From a virus: DNA of 33,377 nt. Position 1 is the first letter of the stretch. Every line of letters begins with the position of its first letter. The stretch is from IMG/VR virus record IMGVR_UViG_3300030102_002688, positions 1 through 33,377 of that record; one strand, written 5' to 3'. The position numbers were made by a program, and so were the translations under genes. The notes below the pieces were generated by a model. The model had not been told where the DNA came from. It searched no databases and saw only the letters and a list, made by a program, of their open reading frames with translations. Below, piece after piece: positions 1 to 8,452 of this stretch.

Positions 1-2
1 CA

Positions 3-2594
3 GGCGGAGGAACTACTGCAATAGCTAGTTCATCATTTGGAGGTAATGCAGCATTAGGGGACAACAACGGCACTCTTGACCTTGACTTTGACCTTGTTAT
101 AGCAGCTAACGGAACTTTGTCAGCACCAAGAGGCACAATAACTTTAGTACGTAACTTTCAGAACTCTGGTACATTTACACACAATAGCGGAACCTTTGAG
201 ACAGTAAGTGGAGATAATACACTGATAAATACCACTGGAACTGCACCAATTACATTTCACAACTTCACATACAGTGGAGGGGCTTTTACACAGATTTACA
301 GAGATACAACTGTAGAAAATGCACTTACGATTAGTACAGGTCATTTTAAATTAAACAACAGTTCCAATGCAGTTACACTTACGATTGGTACTACATCAGC
401 AGCAGGTTCTATTGTCAACAACGGTACGTTAAGTGTAGACAATTCAGGTACTAACAAGCCTACAGTACAGGGAGCATCGAATTTATTTCCTGCGGTATGT
501 ACGGGAACTGATTGGGATTGGAATGCAAATTCCGCAGCAGATTGGAAGTTAGCTAATTTAGATTATCAGATAGCACTTGTAACAGGTTCAGGTTCAGCAT
601 CAGAGAAAATAACACTTACAGGAGATTGTGAGTTTGATGCCGTAACAGTAAGTAGTGGATATACTTTAGATTTGAATGGACAGAGGGCTGAGTTTAGTGG
701 TACTTTAGACGTAGATGGGACATTAGATGCAGATGGTCAAATTTATTTTACAGGTTCAGGAACTATGGATGATGATGGCACAATTAACAATCCTAATTTA
801 TTAACTTTAGTTCAACAAGGAACTTCAACTACTACAATGGATTTACCAGACAGTAATTTAATAAAAACATTATTCTATAATCAACCAAGTGCAGCTCAGA
901 GTGCGACAAGTCATAGATTTGGGATACAACATATTGTAGGTGCAGGGACGTGGCAATTTGCATCAAGTGCGACAGGCACAACAACAGACCTTACAGTAGC
1001 AACAGGAGCCACTTTATCAGAGGCAGATGGTACTATATCAGTAGCAGGAGATTTTACTACCAGTGGTGGTCTTGTCAATTTAAGTGCTTTTAAAGGAGTT
1101 CACGATGACAAAGACTTAATTGAGGTACCAGACCACGCAGATTTAGATTTTACAAATACGTTTACAGCAGAAATTTGGTTTAAATGTACTCGAAATGATG
1201 TGCATCAGTATTTATTCGATAGAAGAGGTGGTTCAAGTGGGACAGCTAAATCTTGGTTTTTATATTTAGATACAGATAATGGGCAGCTCAGTGCGAGAAT
1301 AAGGTCTACGTCTACAGCAGCAGGAACCACTTGGAAAGGTAATTCTACTAACTTAGATGATGGAAAATGGCATCACGCTGCACTAGTATATGATAAAGAT
1401 GCTGCCGATGGAAGAACTAAACTATATGTTGATGGTAAATTAGATTTTATTGATGATACTGCTGAAGGGCCATTAAGTGCAGACGATTCTAATTTATACA
1501 TAGGTGGTAGATTTAGTTACGCATTTACTTGGGATGGTAATTTGGCAGAGCCAAGACTTTGGAGTGTAGCAAGGACTCAAGCTCAAATAAGAGCAGATAT
1601 GTTTAACAGTGACACTTTAGCTAACAGCACAGGTTTAGTTGGTCAGTGGAAAATGACTGAAGGCACAGGTTCTACTTTTGCTTCTACTAATACAAATCTA
1701 AATGGCACCGCAGTTTCTTATTCTACAGGTTCAGAGGTAGCAATTACAGATGCTTGGGCAGGAGCAGGAACATTTACCTATGGCACTTCTACACTTGTCA
1801 TGAGTGGTGACGGAACTATGAATATTCCAGCAGGGTTTGACGTATTTAATTTAACAGGCGGAGCATCAAGCAAAACAACTACTATTGCTTTACCGTCTAA
1901 TGGTTCTGATTTAGACGTTTATGGAACTTTAACTGTAGATGGTGGAACACTTACGGACACAAACAATGCAGATGTAATTATTAGAGGAACTGCTCCTCCA
2001 GTTGTAAATGGAAGTAGCACCTTAGAAAATCTTTGGAGAATACAAAACATAAGTAACATGACAATGCCCGCTACTACATACAATAATCTGCTAGTAACTT
2101 CAAGTTCTACTTGTACGTCAGGAGGCAACATGACATTTAACAGTGAATTAGAAGTAGCAAGCGGGTCAACCTTCAATGCTAATGGTAATACAATAGATGT
2201 AAAGATTTTAGATGTAAATGGTGGGACTTTAGATTTACGAAATTCAAACGTAACCTTTCAAAATAATGGTAAGTTACGTTTAGACGACGTTACATCAACA
2301 CTTTTGACGGGAAATACAACTATCACAGGTTTTGGCACAGGTACAGATAGGAATGCTGCACACGTTCCCTCTGGTGGCAACTATGAAGTAGTTGGAAACG
2401 TGGAGAAGCTAGACATACAGTCAGGTGGAGACCTTACAGTTATTGGAGCTGTAATAGATTGTATAGGTAGTATAAGACAATTCCATCACACCTTAGACAC
2501 TCAGCAGTTATTGGATGCAGATGAGGCAGGGGATGATGATCTTAGATTAGAGAAACCTGCTTTGGATAATGCAAACGAGTTACAGACAGGATGA
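3..2594 (+). CDS. Large adhesin/tail-fibre-like protein with LamG domain (5' partial)
   Basis: The frame is open to the left edge, so the N-terminus is missing; the first in-window start (TTG at 117) is not a credible start. The protein is Thr/Ser/Gly/Asn-rich with short repeating beta motifs such as GTLDVDGTLDADG, suggesting beta-helix or beta-solenoid segments. Counting from 117, residues 325-495 form a LamG/concanavalin-like jelly roll: an EIWFK strand, DGKWHHAALVYD (416-427), KLYVDG (435-440), then YIGGR and the closing LAEPRLWSVART. This fold usually binds glycans or proteins. It most likely recognises the host surface, for example S-layer glycans. It overlaps the next gene by 4 nt (ATGA). 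The virion location is inferred from its place beside capsid and tail genes. Confidence 0.8.
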   Translation, partial: GGGTTAIASSSFGGNAALGDNNGTLDLDFDLVIAANGTLSAPRGTITLVRNFQNSGTFTHNSGTFETVSGDNTLINTTGTAPITFHNFTYSGGAFTQIYRDTTVENALTISTGHFKLNNSSNAVTLTIGTTSAAGSIVNNGTLSVDNSGTNKPTVQGASNLFPAVCTGTDWDWNANSAADWKLANLDYQIALVTGSGSASEKITLTGDCEFDAVTVSSGYTLDLNGQRAEFSGTLDVDGTLDADGQIYFTGSGTMDDDGTINNPNLLTLVQQGTSTTTMDLPDSNLIKTLFYNQPSAAQSATSHRFGIQHIVGAGTWQFASSATGTTTDLTVATGATLSEADGTISVAGDFTTSGGLVNLSAFKGVHDDKDLIEVPDHADLDFTNTFTAEIWFKCTRNDVHQYLFDRRGGSSGTAKSWFLYLDTDNGQLSARIRSTSTAAGTTWKGNSTNLDDGKWHHAALVYDKDAADGRTKLYVDGKLDFIDDTAEGPLSADDSNLYIGGRFSYAFTWDGNLAEPRLWSVARTQAQIRADMFNSDTLANSTGLVGQWKMTEGTGSTFASTNTNLNGTAVSYSTGSEVAITDAWAGAGTFTYGTSTLVMSGDGTMNIPAGFDVFNLTGGASSKTTTIALPSNGSDLDVYGTLTVDGGTLTDTNNADVIIRGTAPPVVNGSSTLENLWRIQNISNMTMPATTYNNLLVTSSSTCTSGGNMTFNSELEVASGSTFNANGNTIDVKILDVNGGTLDLRNSNVTFQNNGKLRLDDVTSTLLTGNTTITGFGTGTDRNAAHVPSGGNYEVVGNVEKLDIQSGGDLTVIGAVIDCIGSIRQFHHTLDTQQLLDADEAGDDDLRLEKPALDNANELQTG

Positions 2595-2929
2595 ACAAAT
2601 CAGATCTTGGTCTAAGTAAGCCAGGACAGACACGTGACGGATCATACTTTGCAGGCATGGGATCCGCAACTAAAGCTAACTTTTCTAAAGTAAAATACGA
2701 GAGAGAAAGAGACTACCGATCAAACAGATTTGGATCTACTGTAAAAGAGTGGAACACGTGTTTAAAAATGGTTAACATGCGAGAAAGCGGATATTCATAT
2801 GGTCGCATAGCAAAGTATTTAAACGAGGCATCTATTTTAACAAAGGCGGGAAAGTCGTGGAATTACTACACTGCACGATTTGTCACGCTAAGAGCAAAGG
2901 AAGAAATAGAAAATGGACGAAGCGATTAA
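2591..2929 (+). CDS. Small protein with a recombinase-type helical DNA-binding motif
   Basis: 112 aa, starting inside the adhesin stop (ATGA). The C-terminal half (about residues 65-105) contains GYSYGRIAKYLNE, then ILTKAGKSW and a further helix. This matches the pattern of the 'Recombinase' helical domain of large serine recombinases (G-x-S-x-x-x-I-A-x-x-L-N-x-x-x-I-x-T-x-x-G-x-x-W). There is no serine-recombinase catalytic domain, so it is unlikely to recombine DNA alone. The N-terminal half is basic and Gly/Ser-rich with no recognised domain. It could bind DNA or act structurally. The 3' end overlaps the next gene by 17 nt. Confidence 0.6.
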   Translation: MNKSDLGLSKPGQTRDGSYFAGMGSATKANFSKVKYERERDYRSNRFGSTVKEWNTCLKMVNMRESGYSYGRIAKYLNEASILTKAGKSWNYYTARFVTLRAKEEIENGRSD

Positions 2930-3395
2930 ACACAAAATAAAACAATCATACAATAAGCTAAGTGCACTGTTAGTTTTCATAGCTAATGCATTTACTTTGA
3001 TGTATGTTGGTGGCATGCAATACAATGATGCCTTATGGTTTGGTTCGGTAAGTGGTGCTTTCACATACACTATACTATCCACGATAGCAGACTCTCAAGA
3101 TCTTGAGGATTTTGCAGAAAGAAAGAAAAAACCCTCGGGCTATCAAAACCAAGGAATGTTCAGTAATGCAATGAACTATATGGAAAACAGAACAGGCTGG
3201 GACATGAACCGTGACGGTCATGTAGGGCAACAGATCCCACCTAACATGATGCCATACCAACAATATCAACAACAGCAACAACCAATGCCTATGCCAGCCC
3301 AAGCTGGAGGATATATTAATCCAAGCACGGGTGAGTTGTTAGAGGCAGAACAAGGACCTCATATTGATAAGATAGCAAAGAAGGGTAAGAAATAG
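2913..3395 (+). CDS. Two-helix membrane protein with EF-hand-like loop and Gln/Met-rich tail
   Basis: 160 aa. Two hydrophobic segments (about residues 17-34 and 41-58) are followed by a soluble C-terminal half. Residues about 96-104 read DMNRDGHVG, close to the first half of a calcium-binding loop (D-x-N-x-D-G-x-V), although the usual acidic residue at position 12 is absent. A Gln/Pro/Met-rich stretch follows (YQQYQQQQQPMPMP), then a Lys-rich end. It is the first of three adjacent membrane-protein genes and overlaps the MscS-like gene by 1 nt. Its role is unknown; membrane location and partnership with the MscS-like protein are inferred. Confidence 0.65.
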   Translation: MDEAIKHKIKQSYNKLSALLVFIANAFTLMYVGGMQYNDALWFGSVSGAFTYTILSTIADSQDLEDFAERKKKPSGYQNQGMFSNAMNYMENRTGWDMNRDGHVGQQIPPNMMPYQQYQQQQQPMPMPAQAGGYINPSTGELLEAEQGPHIDKIAKKGKK

Positions 3396-4228
3396 TGGAA
3401 GAGGGTTTAGTTTTTGCATGGTTTATCGCAGTAGCGCTGGGAGTATCGGCGGCGATCAGCAGAGTTAAAAAACTAAATACCTTAGATTTTAAAATCCGAA
3501 GTTTACAAGGCAAGGCTGCGGCGCAAGTATTTGGCGTTGTAGGTGGTTTGGTATTTCTAGTAGGCCTAGCTGCATACAGCGGCGTATTGGCTAAAACAGA
3601 GTACATTGTGGGCTTCTCAGCACTTACCTATATCGCATTAAGTCAATATAGTCCAGTAAATACAGCATTTTCATTTTTAACAGTAGCATATAGAACAGAG
3701 TTTTCTATAGATGATTGGATACAAGTAAGTAACACGGCAGGATCAGTAAAGGGTAAAGTTAAAGATTTTACGATGAAAGGTGTAAGAATAAAGACTTTTG
3801 ACATGAGTGAGTGTATTATTGGTTGCGATGAATTATTACATTCTGTAGTAGAGAACCTTACGCCTACTGATCTATTTAGGTGGCAGACAACCTTGTCAGT
3901 ATCTAAAGCAATACCTGTAGAAACAGTAGAAACTATATGTAAGACTAAATTAGGAGAGCATCAACTTACAGAAATTATAGATGAAGAAGGATTTAAGCAA
4001 GAATCCTATCTTGAGTTTCATGATGACAAGTTAGATTTCAAACCAAATTACCGTAGGATAAGTATATTTACCTACCATCCTAAGTGGATCCCGATGCCTG
4101 AAGGAGCAGAACCCATCGGATACGAGGTCGCATACCAGCTTTCACGAGACTTTAAACGTGACATTTATGCAGCGATGGACTCTCAACAGATGTCGTACTT
4201 AGATACAAGTTTCGTGGTGACAAAATGA
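3395..4228 (+). CDS. MscS-like mechanosensitive channel family protein
   Basis: 277 aa with a GTG start that overlaps the previous stop. There are three hydrophobic segments (about residues 5-23, 41-66 and 70-98). The third runs into a beta domain: ALSQYSPVNTAFSFL, then R-x-x-F-x-I-D-D-W-I-Q-V, a G-S-V turn and a region ending VVENL near residue 155. This order matches the pore helix and beta domain of MscS (AL-x-x-x-x-x-N-x-x-x, then R-x-F-x-x-x-D-x-I-x-V, then G-x-V). The usual P-N of the beta domain is replaced by G-C-D. Residues 160-277 form a mixed alpha/beta tail as in MscS. MscS proteins open under membrane tension; in a virus this could serve osmotic control or exit from the cell. The fold is fairly well supported, the function is inferred. 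Confidence 0.7.
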   Translation: MEEGLVFAWFIAVALGVSAAISRVKKLNTLDFKIRSLQGKAAAQVFGVVGGLVFLVGLAAYSGVLAKTEYIVGFSALTYIALSQYSPVNTAFSFLTVAYRTEFSIDDWIQVSNTAGSVKGKVKDFTMKGVRIKTFDMSECIIGCDELLHSVVENLTPTDLFRWQTTLSVSKAIPVETVETICKTKLGEHQLTEIIDEEGFKQESYLEFHDDKLDFKPNYRRISIFTYHPKWIPMPEGAEPIGYEVAYQLSRDFKRDIYAAMDSQQMSYLDTSFVVTK

Positions 4229-4608
4229 GATTCATAAGAAATATGTTGTTTAGCACAGGTCGGTATCCAAGCACTATGGGTGCAGGAGGCCAACAAGACG
4301 TAGAGTTTTGTAGATACATAGAATGGGTTTGGTTCAAGAGATGTGTATGGCTTATGGGATTAGGCTTAGCATTTGGCGGAGTAGGCTTGTATGTAGGTTA
4401 TTATTATGACACAGTGGTTACAGAATATGGTATGGCCATATGGGGAGTAGCTTGGCTGTACAATGGATTCTTAATGTTTGTCCTAGCTGTAAGTGTGATC
4501 CTGTCTACGATCAAAGCATTGGTTGTCAAAGCCTTTGTAAGTCCTGAAGTACAGGTAGGGCAAGCTGCAACCAGAACTGCACAGATGATGAGAAAAGGTG
4601 GTCTATGA
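4225..4608 (+). CDS. Two-TM membrane protein, third gene of the membrane cassette
   Basis: 127 aa, overlapping the MscS-like gene by 4 nt (ATGA). Two clear hydrophobic helices (about residues 40-57 and 70-92) are separated by a short loop (YYYDTVVTEYG). An amphipathic N-terminus and a basic C-terminus (RTAQMMRKGGL) flank them. No family recognised. Two-helix membrane proteins of this size include holins, so a role with the MscS-like protein in membrane permeabilisation is possible but unproven. Confidence 0.6.
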   Translation: MRFIRNMLFSTGRYPSTMGAGGQQDVEFCRYIEWVWFKRCVWLMGLGLAFGGVGLYVGYYYDTVVTEYGMAIWGVAWLYNGFLMFVLAVSVILSTIKALVVKAFVSPEVQVGQAATRTAQMMRKGGL

Positions 4609-4706
4609 GTAAGAAAGGCAAATGGTTTGCCGATATGATTAAGTTAACAAGCGAATGTAAGAATTTTAGAAGAAATTTAGATGAATTAAGGGAGGAAGAG
4701 AATTAA
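4605..4706 (+). CDS. Small charged protein (33 aa)
   Basis: ATG at 4605 overlaps the previous stop (ATGA), and its TAA overlaps the next start (TAATG). The product is strongly charged and probably helical (DELREEEN at the end). The coupling on both sides is the main reason to call it. Function unknown. Confidence 0.55.
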   Translation: MSKKGKWFADMIKLTSECKNFRRNLDELREEEN

Positions 4707-5074
4707 TGGCTGGGCCACCACAGATGACGACCCTAGCACGAAAGTCCCCTCAACACACACAAACCGAGGAATCAAATAGTAGAGAAGTGGCTCCAGCCCC
4801 TAATGTTCTTACAAGACAACCAGTACAACAACAGATGATGCCAAGTGCGGAGGCAATGTCTGATGAAGAGTTGGATCTTTATGTAAAACGTCTCAGTATG
4901 AGACACAAAAGGCTATCACGAAAGTGGTGGGGGTTAAGGCGGAAACATGGCAAAGACGAGTGCCCTTATTGTGGCATGCTTACTGGAGGCGGGTTCTGTA
5001 AGTTACACCAACGTGACTACGATGAGTATCTCTCGGCTTTGTCAACCCGTCAGAATAGGAGGTTTGGACTATGA
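4706..5074 (+). CDS. Protein with disordered N-terminus and C-terminal zinc-finger motif
   Basis: 122 aa. The first 50 residues are Pro/Gln/Met/Thr-rich and look disordered. Residues 50-75 form a basic helix (KRLSMRHKRLSRKWWGLRRKHG). The C-terminal third holds CPYCGMLTGGGFCKLHQRD, a plausible C-x2-C...C-x2-H zinc site. The product is basic and could bind nucleic acid or act as a minor virion protein. It is coupled on both sides (TAATG upstream, ATGA downstream). Confidence 0.6.
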   Translation: MAGPPQMTTLARKSPQHTQTEESNSREVAPAPNVLTRQPVQQQMMPSAEAMSDEELDLYVKRLSMRHKRLSRKWWGLRRKHGKDECPYCGMLTGGGFCKLHQRDYDEYLSALSTRQNRRFGL

Positions 5075-5145
5075 AGCCTACATTACTTACATTTACATTA
5101 CATTGTGACGGTGTAAAACAAGATATAAAGTGGAGAAAACTATGA
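5071..5145 (+). CDS. Very small ORF (24 aa) between coupled genes
   Basis: ATG overlaps the previous stop and its TGA overlaps the ATG at 5142 (ATGA on both sides), the junction used throughout this operon. Nothing in the peptide identifies a function. It may serve mainly to carry ribosomes to the next gene. Confidence 0.4.
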   Translation: MKPTLLTFTLHCDGVKQDIKWRKL

Positions 5146-5915
5146 GTGGATATGCAGGAAGTCCATCGGGTTATCTAAACCCAGTGGCAGTAGATAAGAT
5201 ACAGCATCCAGATTATGATGCTAAAGCAGCAGAGAATACGACAATGAGAATGGTACAGTACTTGTACCCTGTGATCAAGAACTCTGTAGAGATGTTAGAA
5301 GCATTGTGTAAGGAAACTGACGTACAGGTTCCAACAGATCTTAAGGATAACATGGAGTTCCTAAAGACAGTTTACAATACACAGATAGACTGGCATCCAA
5401 GAACTATGTACGGTGATGAGGCTGCGGAGGAGCTTAATGCTCGTCTCACCTTGCATGAAGAGTGGGCCACAGAGGACAATGCACATCATAGCGTATTGAA
5501 TTGGCAGAATCCTTATGGAAGCGATGGCCAACTCCAACAAGCTCCTGCCGTAACCCAACCTCAAATAAATCCATATCAACAACAAATGAATCCGTATGGA
5601 CAGCAGATGCCTATGCAGGGTGGCGCAAGTATGTTTAAACCTTGGACATGGTTTGGAGTAGGAACTGGTGCAGCAGTAGCACCACAGCCTTGGCAAATGC
5701 CACCTCCGCAGATAGATCAGTTGGCTAACGGAGAGCAATATTATACAGCAAATGGAGGAGGCCCTCCACCATTGGCAACACAGCAAGGTTACACTACGTT
5801 ACCTGTAGGTGCAATCGGATGGAACATGGCAGGACAACCAATCGACATGAATGGTATGGTTGTAGCAACTACTGGCGAAAAGTTAATGAACACAGCCCTC
5901 AGTAGGATATTGTAA
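5142..5915 (+). CDS. Probable virion-associated protein with Gln/Pro/Met-rich region
   Basis: 257 aa from the ATG at 5142, chosen because it overlaps the upstream stop; a GTG at 5130 is in frame but lies inside the upstream ORF. Residues 1-110 look helical (NSVEMLEALCKE, EELNARLTLHEEWA). A long Gln/Pro/Met/Gly-rich stretch follows (NPYQQQMNPYGQQMPMQGG) with aromatic residues (FKPWTWFG). Low-complexity tails of this type also occur in the proteins at 2913 and 4706. It lies directly upstream of the head-tail connector and overlaps it by 1 nt (TAATG), so a head or neck role is plausible. No family recognised. Confidence 0.55.
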   Translation: MSGYAGSPSGYLNPVAVDKIQHPDYDAKAAENTTMRMVQYLYPVIKNSVEMLEALCKETDVQVPTDLKDNMEFLKTVYNTQIDWHPRTMYGDEAAEELNARLTLHEEWATEDNAHHSVLNWQNPYGSDGQLQQAPAVTQPQINPYQQQMNPYGQQMPMQGGASMFKPWTWFGVGTGAAVAPQPWQMPPPQIDQLANGEQYYTANGGGPPPLATQQGYTTLPVGAIGWNMAGQPIDMNGMVVATTGEKLMNTALSRIL

Positions 5916-6661
5916 TGGTCTATTGCACACGTAACGATGTAGCAGCTTTTTTACAACTAGATGACTTTAGTGGTACTACTACACCATCAGATGGTGACGT
6001 AGATTCATTTATATCAATGGCAGAGTCCCGTGTAGAGCAACTTACAGATCATGCATGGGCAACTGCAAGGGCTAAAGAAGTAACAGAAGAACGTGTACGG
6101 GTACAGAGAGTAAGATCCAACGTAGTTAACTTAAGAGGTAGGATTCAGCTAAGGCATTATCCTATACTTACATTTTCACAACATGCAACACCTAGTTTTG
6201 CAAATACGAATGGCAGCATTCAGATATGGACAGGTGGTAGTTATGTTGATTTTTTAGATTCTGACAACGGTAAAACATTAGGTAGTTCGGTCACAGACAC
6301 GGGTAAGAATCTATTTGTCGACACAGAGAGAGGAATAATCTATATTGATAATTACTCTACTTTTAACATGGTCAATAGCAGTCCACAAGGAGTAGATGCT
6401 TATGTATCGTATAAGTATGCAACAGCAAATACACCAGAGGACATAAAATTGGCTACAATTTATTTTACGGCATCTATTATAGTTGCCAATGATGATCTAA
6501 ACGTATCTCAAACAACAGAAGGTTCTATGGACAACAGAACTAAATCAGAGAAGTTTGAAGAGATGGGAATGAAAATTCTGAAAGATCATCACAGGATTGA
6601 TCGGTCTATGGCAATGGCAAGAGCCATTGGTGGATTTGGGACTGGCATGGTTACTCCTTGA
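5915..6661 (+). CDS. Head-tail connector/adaptor protein (gp6-like)
   Basis: 248 aa. The N-terminus reads YCTRNDVAAFLQL...DGDVDSFISMAESRVEQLTDHAW, the typical opening of phage head-tail adaptors: a short helix, then a D-x-x-I/V-x-x-x-I-x-x-A-E-x-x-I-x-x-x-T segment. A beta-rich middle (about 85-165) and helical end follow. Such proteins form a ring under the portal. The position before the tail terminator-like gene and tail tube supports this. The beta insertion makes it longer than simple gp6 adaptors. It overlaps the next gene by 4 nt (TTGA). Confidence 0.65.
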   Translation: MVYCTRNDVAAFLQLDDFSGTTTPSDGDVDSFISMAESRVEQLTDHAWATARAKEVTEERVRVQRVRSNVVNLRGRIQLRHYPILTFSQHATPSFANTNGSIQIWTGGSYVDFLDSDNGKTLGSSVTDTGKNLFVDTERGIIYIDNYSTFNMVNSSPQGVDAYVSYKYATANTPEDIKLATIYFTASIIVANDDLNVSQTTEGSMDNRTKSEKFEEMGMKILKDHHRIDRSMAMARAIGGFGTGMVTP

Positions 6662-7119
6662 CCGTAGCAGTAGGTATAGAAGATCCAGTAAGTACACTTG
6701 TATCACTTATAGATACAAATTATGCAACAGGTACAGACGCATCAACATCAGTTACGGGATCTAATGGAGGTACTAAACCACTTATTGATGAATCTTGGGA
6801 TTTAGGTAAGAAAAATATAAAGAGCAAAGATCTTGTAAGAGTATACGAGATTGCAGGAAACCACTATGCGCAAGCAGTGGGTAACGGACTCGATAGAGGC
6901 ATTTGGAGGCTCTCTATTGACATATCAACAGCCAAGAGCAGAGAAAGGCTCAGGCAGATTTACGGAGAGATAGTAAGGGTTTTAAGGGCACTAAAAAATA
7001 GTCCAGGAACCAATTATGCTTATGTAAGACCAGTATCACGGGTTGACCAGACCGACAAGCTAAGGCGATGGTTTAGGTATGTCCTTGATGTTGAAATCAT
7101 AAGTTTTGAGGCGATATAA
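6658..7119 (+). CDS. Putative tail terminator / tail completion protein
   Basis: 153 aa with a TTG start that overlaps the connector stop (TTGA). The predicted order is a helix (DPVSTLVSLIDTNY), a strand (KDLVRVYEIAG), a strand with basic residues (GIWRLSIDIST), a long helix (RERLRQIYGEIVRVLRALK), and a closing strand (YVLDVEIISFEAI). This arrangement fits the tail-terminator fold that caps the tail tube, and the position between adaptor and tube gene is the usual one. The assignment rests on context and predicted secondary structure, not a signature motif. It overlaps the tail tube gene by 1 nt. Confidence 0.5.
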   Translation: MTVAVGIEDPVSTLVSLIDTNYATGTDASTSVTGSNGGTKPLIDESWDLGKKNIKSKDLVRVYEIAGNHYAQAVGNGLDRGIWRLSIDISTAKSRERLRQIYGEIVRVLRALKNSPGTNYAYVRPVSRVDQTDKLRRWFRYVLDVEIISFEAI

Positions 7120-8444
7120 TGACAAACGTACGACAATCACAGCAGGTAAACGCATACTTCAGATCAGAAGATACGTATGCGTCAATAGGCAAAGAATCTC
7201 AAGCAGCAGGGGCTTTGTCTCACATAGGTCTATTGGACACATTTGACCCAAGGATGTTGGATCATCAATTTGCGGCAGTATCTACAATAGGATATTCTGT
7301 AGCGCCACACGTATTGAAGGGTGCAACTAACGTTATGGTCCCACTCAAAATAGGCATGTGGGGTGATGGTTGGAAAACATTACTAGGTAGATGTATAGGT
7401 CAGACTACAATAAGTGGTGCATTAAGGCCAGCTCACTTACGTCCAGACGTACAAACAGTAGCAATACTAGCAGAAGAGCAATTAGCCTCAACATTTCAAT
7501 GTAGTTTAGCATCAGGTGTAGCATTTAACAAAGCTGAATTAGAATTAGATTATACGACAAATGCGCCAGCTACAATTAACTTTGATGCAACAGCATACTA
7601 TGTGGTTGATCGTGACGCTAACGCTTCAAGAACTACAGCAAGAGATTTTACAGCAGGTAACAATTTGTTTATACAATCAGACTTTAGTGGAGTATCAATA
7701 CCCTCAGAGCCTACTGGAAATCCTATTTTGCCAACAGATGTAACAATACAGTATGCTACAGCAGCTACTAACGGAGTAACAATAACACACGGTTCTGCAC
7801 CTAACACCTATTATGAAGTAGGTGAAAGATTTTTGATAGCTTACGCACCATCTGGAACTCCAGATTCAAACTTTGGAACAAGTGGTGTTTATGATCTTAC
7901 CGATTCTTCATTTAACACGATATCAAATATAAATGGCGACATTGACACAGATACAGGATATACTTTTGGAGAGGGCAGCGCATCTGGACTTACAACTAAT
8001 TTACTTAAAGGAGTATACAAAAACGGATCTACAATAAAAGTAGTTGACAGTATGACAGACTGGCCGTTTGTAAAAACAGTTAAATTAACTATAGACAATC
8101 AGCACATACCTTTACCTGGTGTAGCATCAGGACGAGGAACTGCGCCAAGTAAATTATTACAAAACAATGATGTAGCACGTGGTGAAAGTATTATTACACT
8201 TGAGATTACAAGCACAGCTAAAGATGAGACATTCTACGATCAAATGGCAGCAGAGACAGAGTTGCCATTAGTAAGGTTAGATTTTGGAACTAACGGATCT
8301 ATAGCACTTACAAACGGTAGAATATTAACACGAACAGCAGGTTACACAGCAGGAACAGAAGTAACTGAGACAGTAACCATTCAATTCTATGGGGCAGGAG
8401 ATTACACTAATTACAGTAAGTATGCAATATCAGGCGATTTCTAA
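7119..8444 (+). CDS. Major tail tube protein
   Basis: 441 aa, beta-rich with Thr/Ser/Gly loops. The N-terminal region contains YASIGKESQAAG and later VMVPLKIGMWGDGWKTLLG; the C-terminal half has VKTVKLTIDNQHIPLPG and ends in EVTETVTIQFYGAGDYTNYSK. Alternating strands and the EITSTAKDETFYDQ...TELPLVRLDFG stretch suit a tube protein with an inserted beta domain. The position between the tail-terminator candidate and the chaperone/tape-measure pair supports the call. It would polymerise into the tail tube. It is longer than simple tube proteins of about 150-200 aa, suggesting a surface-exposed extra domain. Confidence 0.65.
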   Translation: MTNVRQSQQVNAYFRSEDTYASIGKESQAAGALSHIGLLDTFDPRMLDHQFAAVSTIGYSVAPHVLKGATNVMVPLKIGMWGDGWKTLLGRCIGQTTISGALRPAHLRPDVQTVAILAEEQLASTFQCSLASGVAFNKAELELDYTTNAPATINFDATAYYVVDRDANASRTTARDFTAGNNLFIQSDFSGVSIPSEPTGNPILPTDVTIQYATAATNGVTITHGSAPNTYYEVGERFLIAYAPSGTPDSNFGTSGVYDLTDSSFNTISNINGDIDTDTGYTFGEGSASGLTTNLLKGVYKNGSTIKVVDSMTDWPFVKTVKLTIDNQHIPLPGVASGRGTAPSKLLQNNDVARGESIITLEITSTAKDETFYDQMAAETELPLVRLDFGTNGSIALTNGRILTRTAGYTAGTEVTETVTIQFYGAGDYTNYSKYAISGDF

Positions 8445-8452
8445 GGTAAAAC

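Noticed and set aside
231-243. ACCACTGGAACT inside the adhesin gene, similar to the ORB core
   Set aside because: It is coding, lacks the adjacent G-rich part and has no partner copy nearby.
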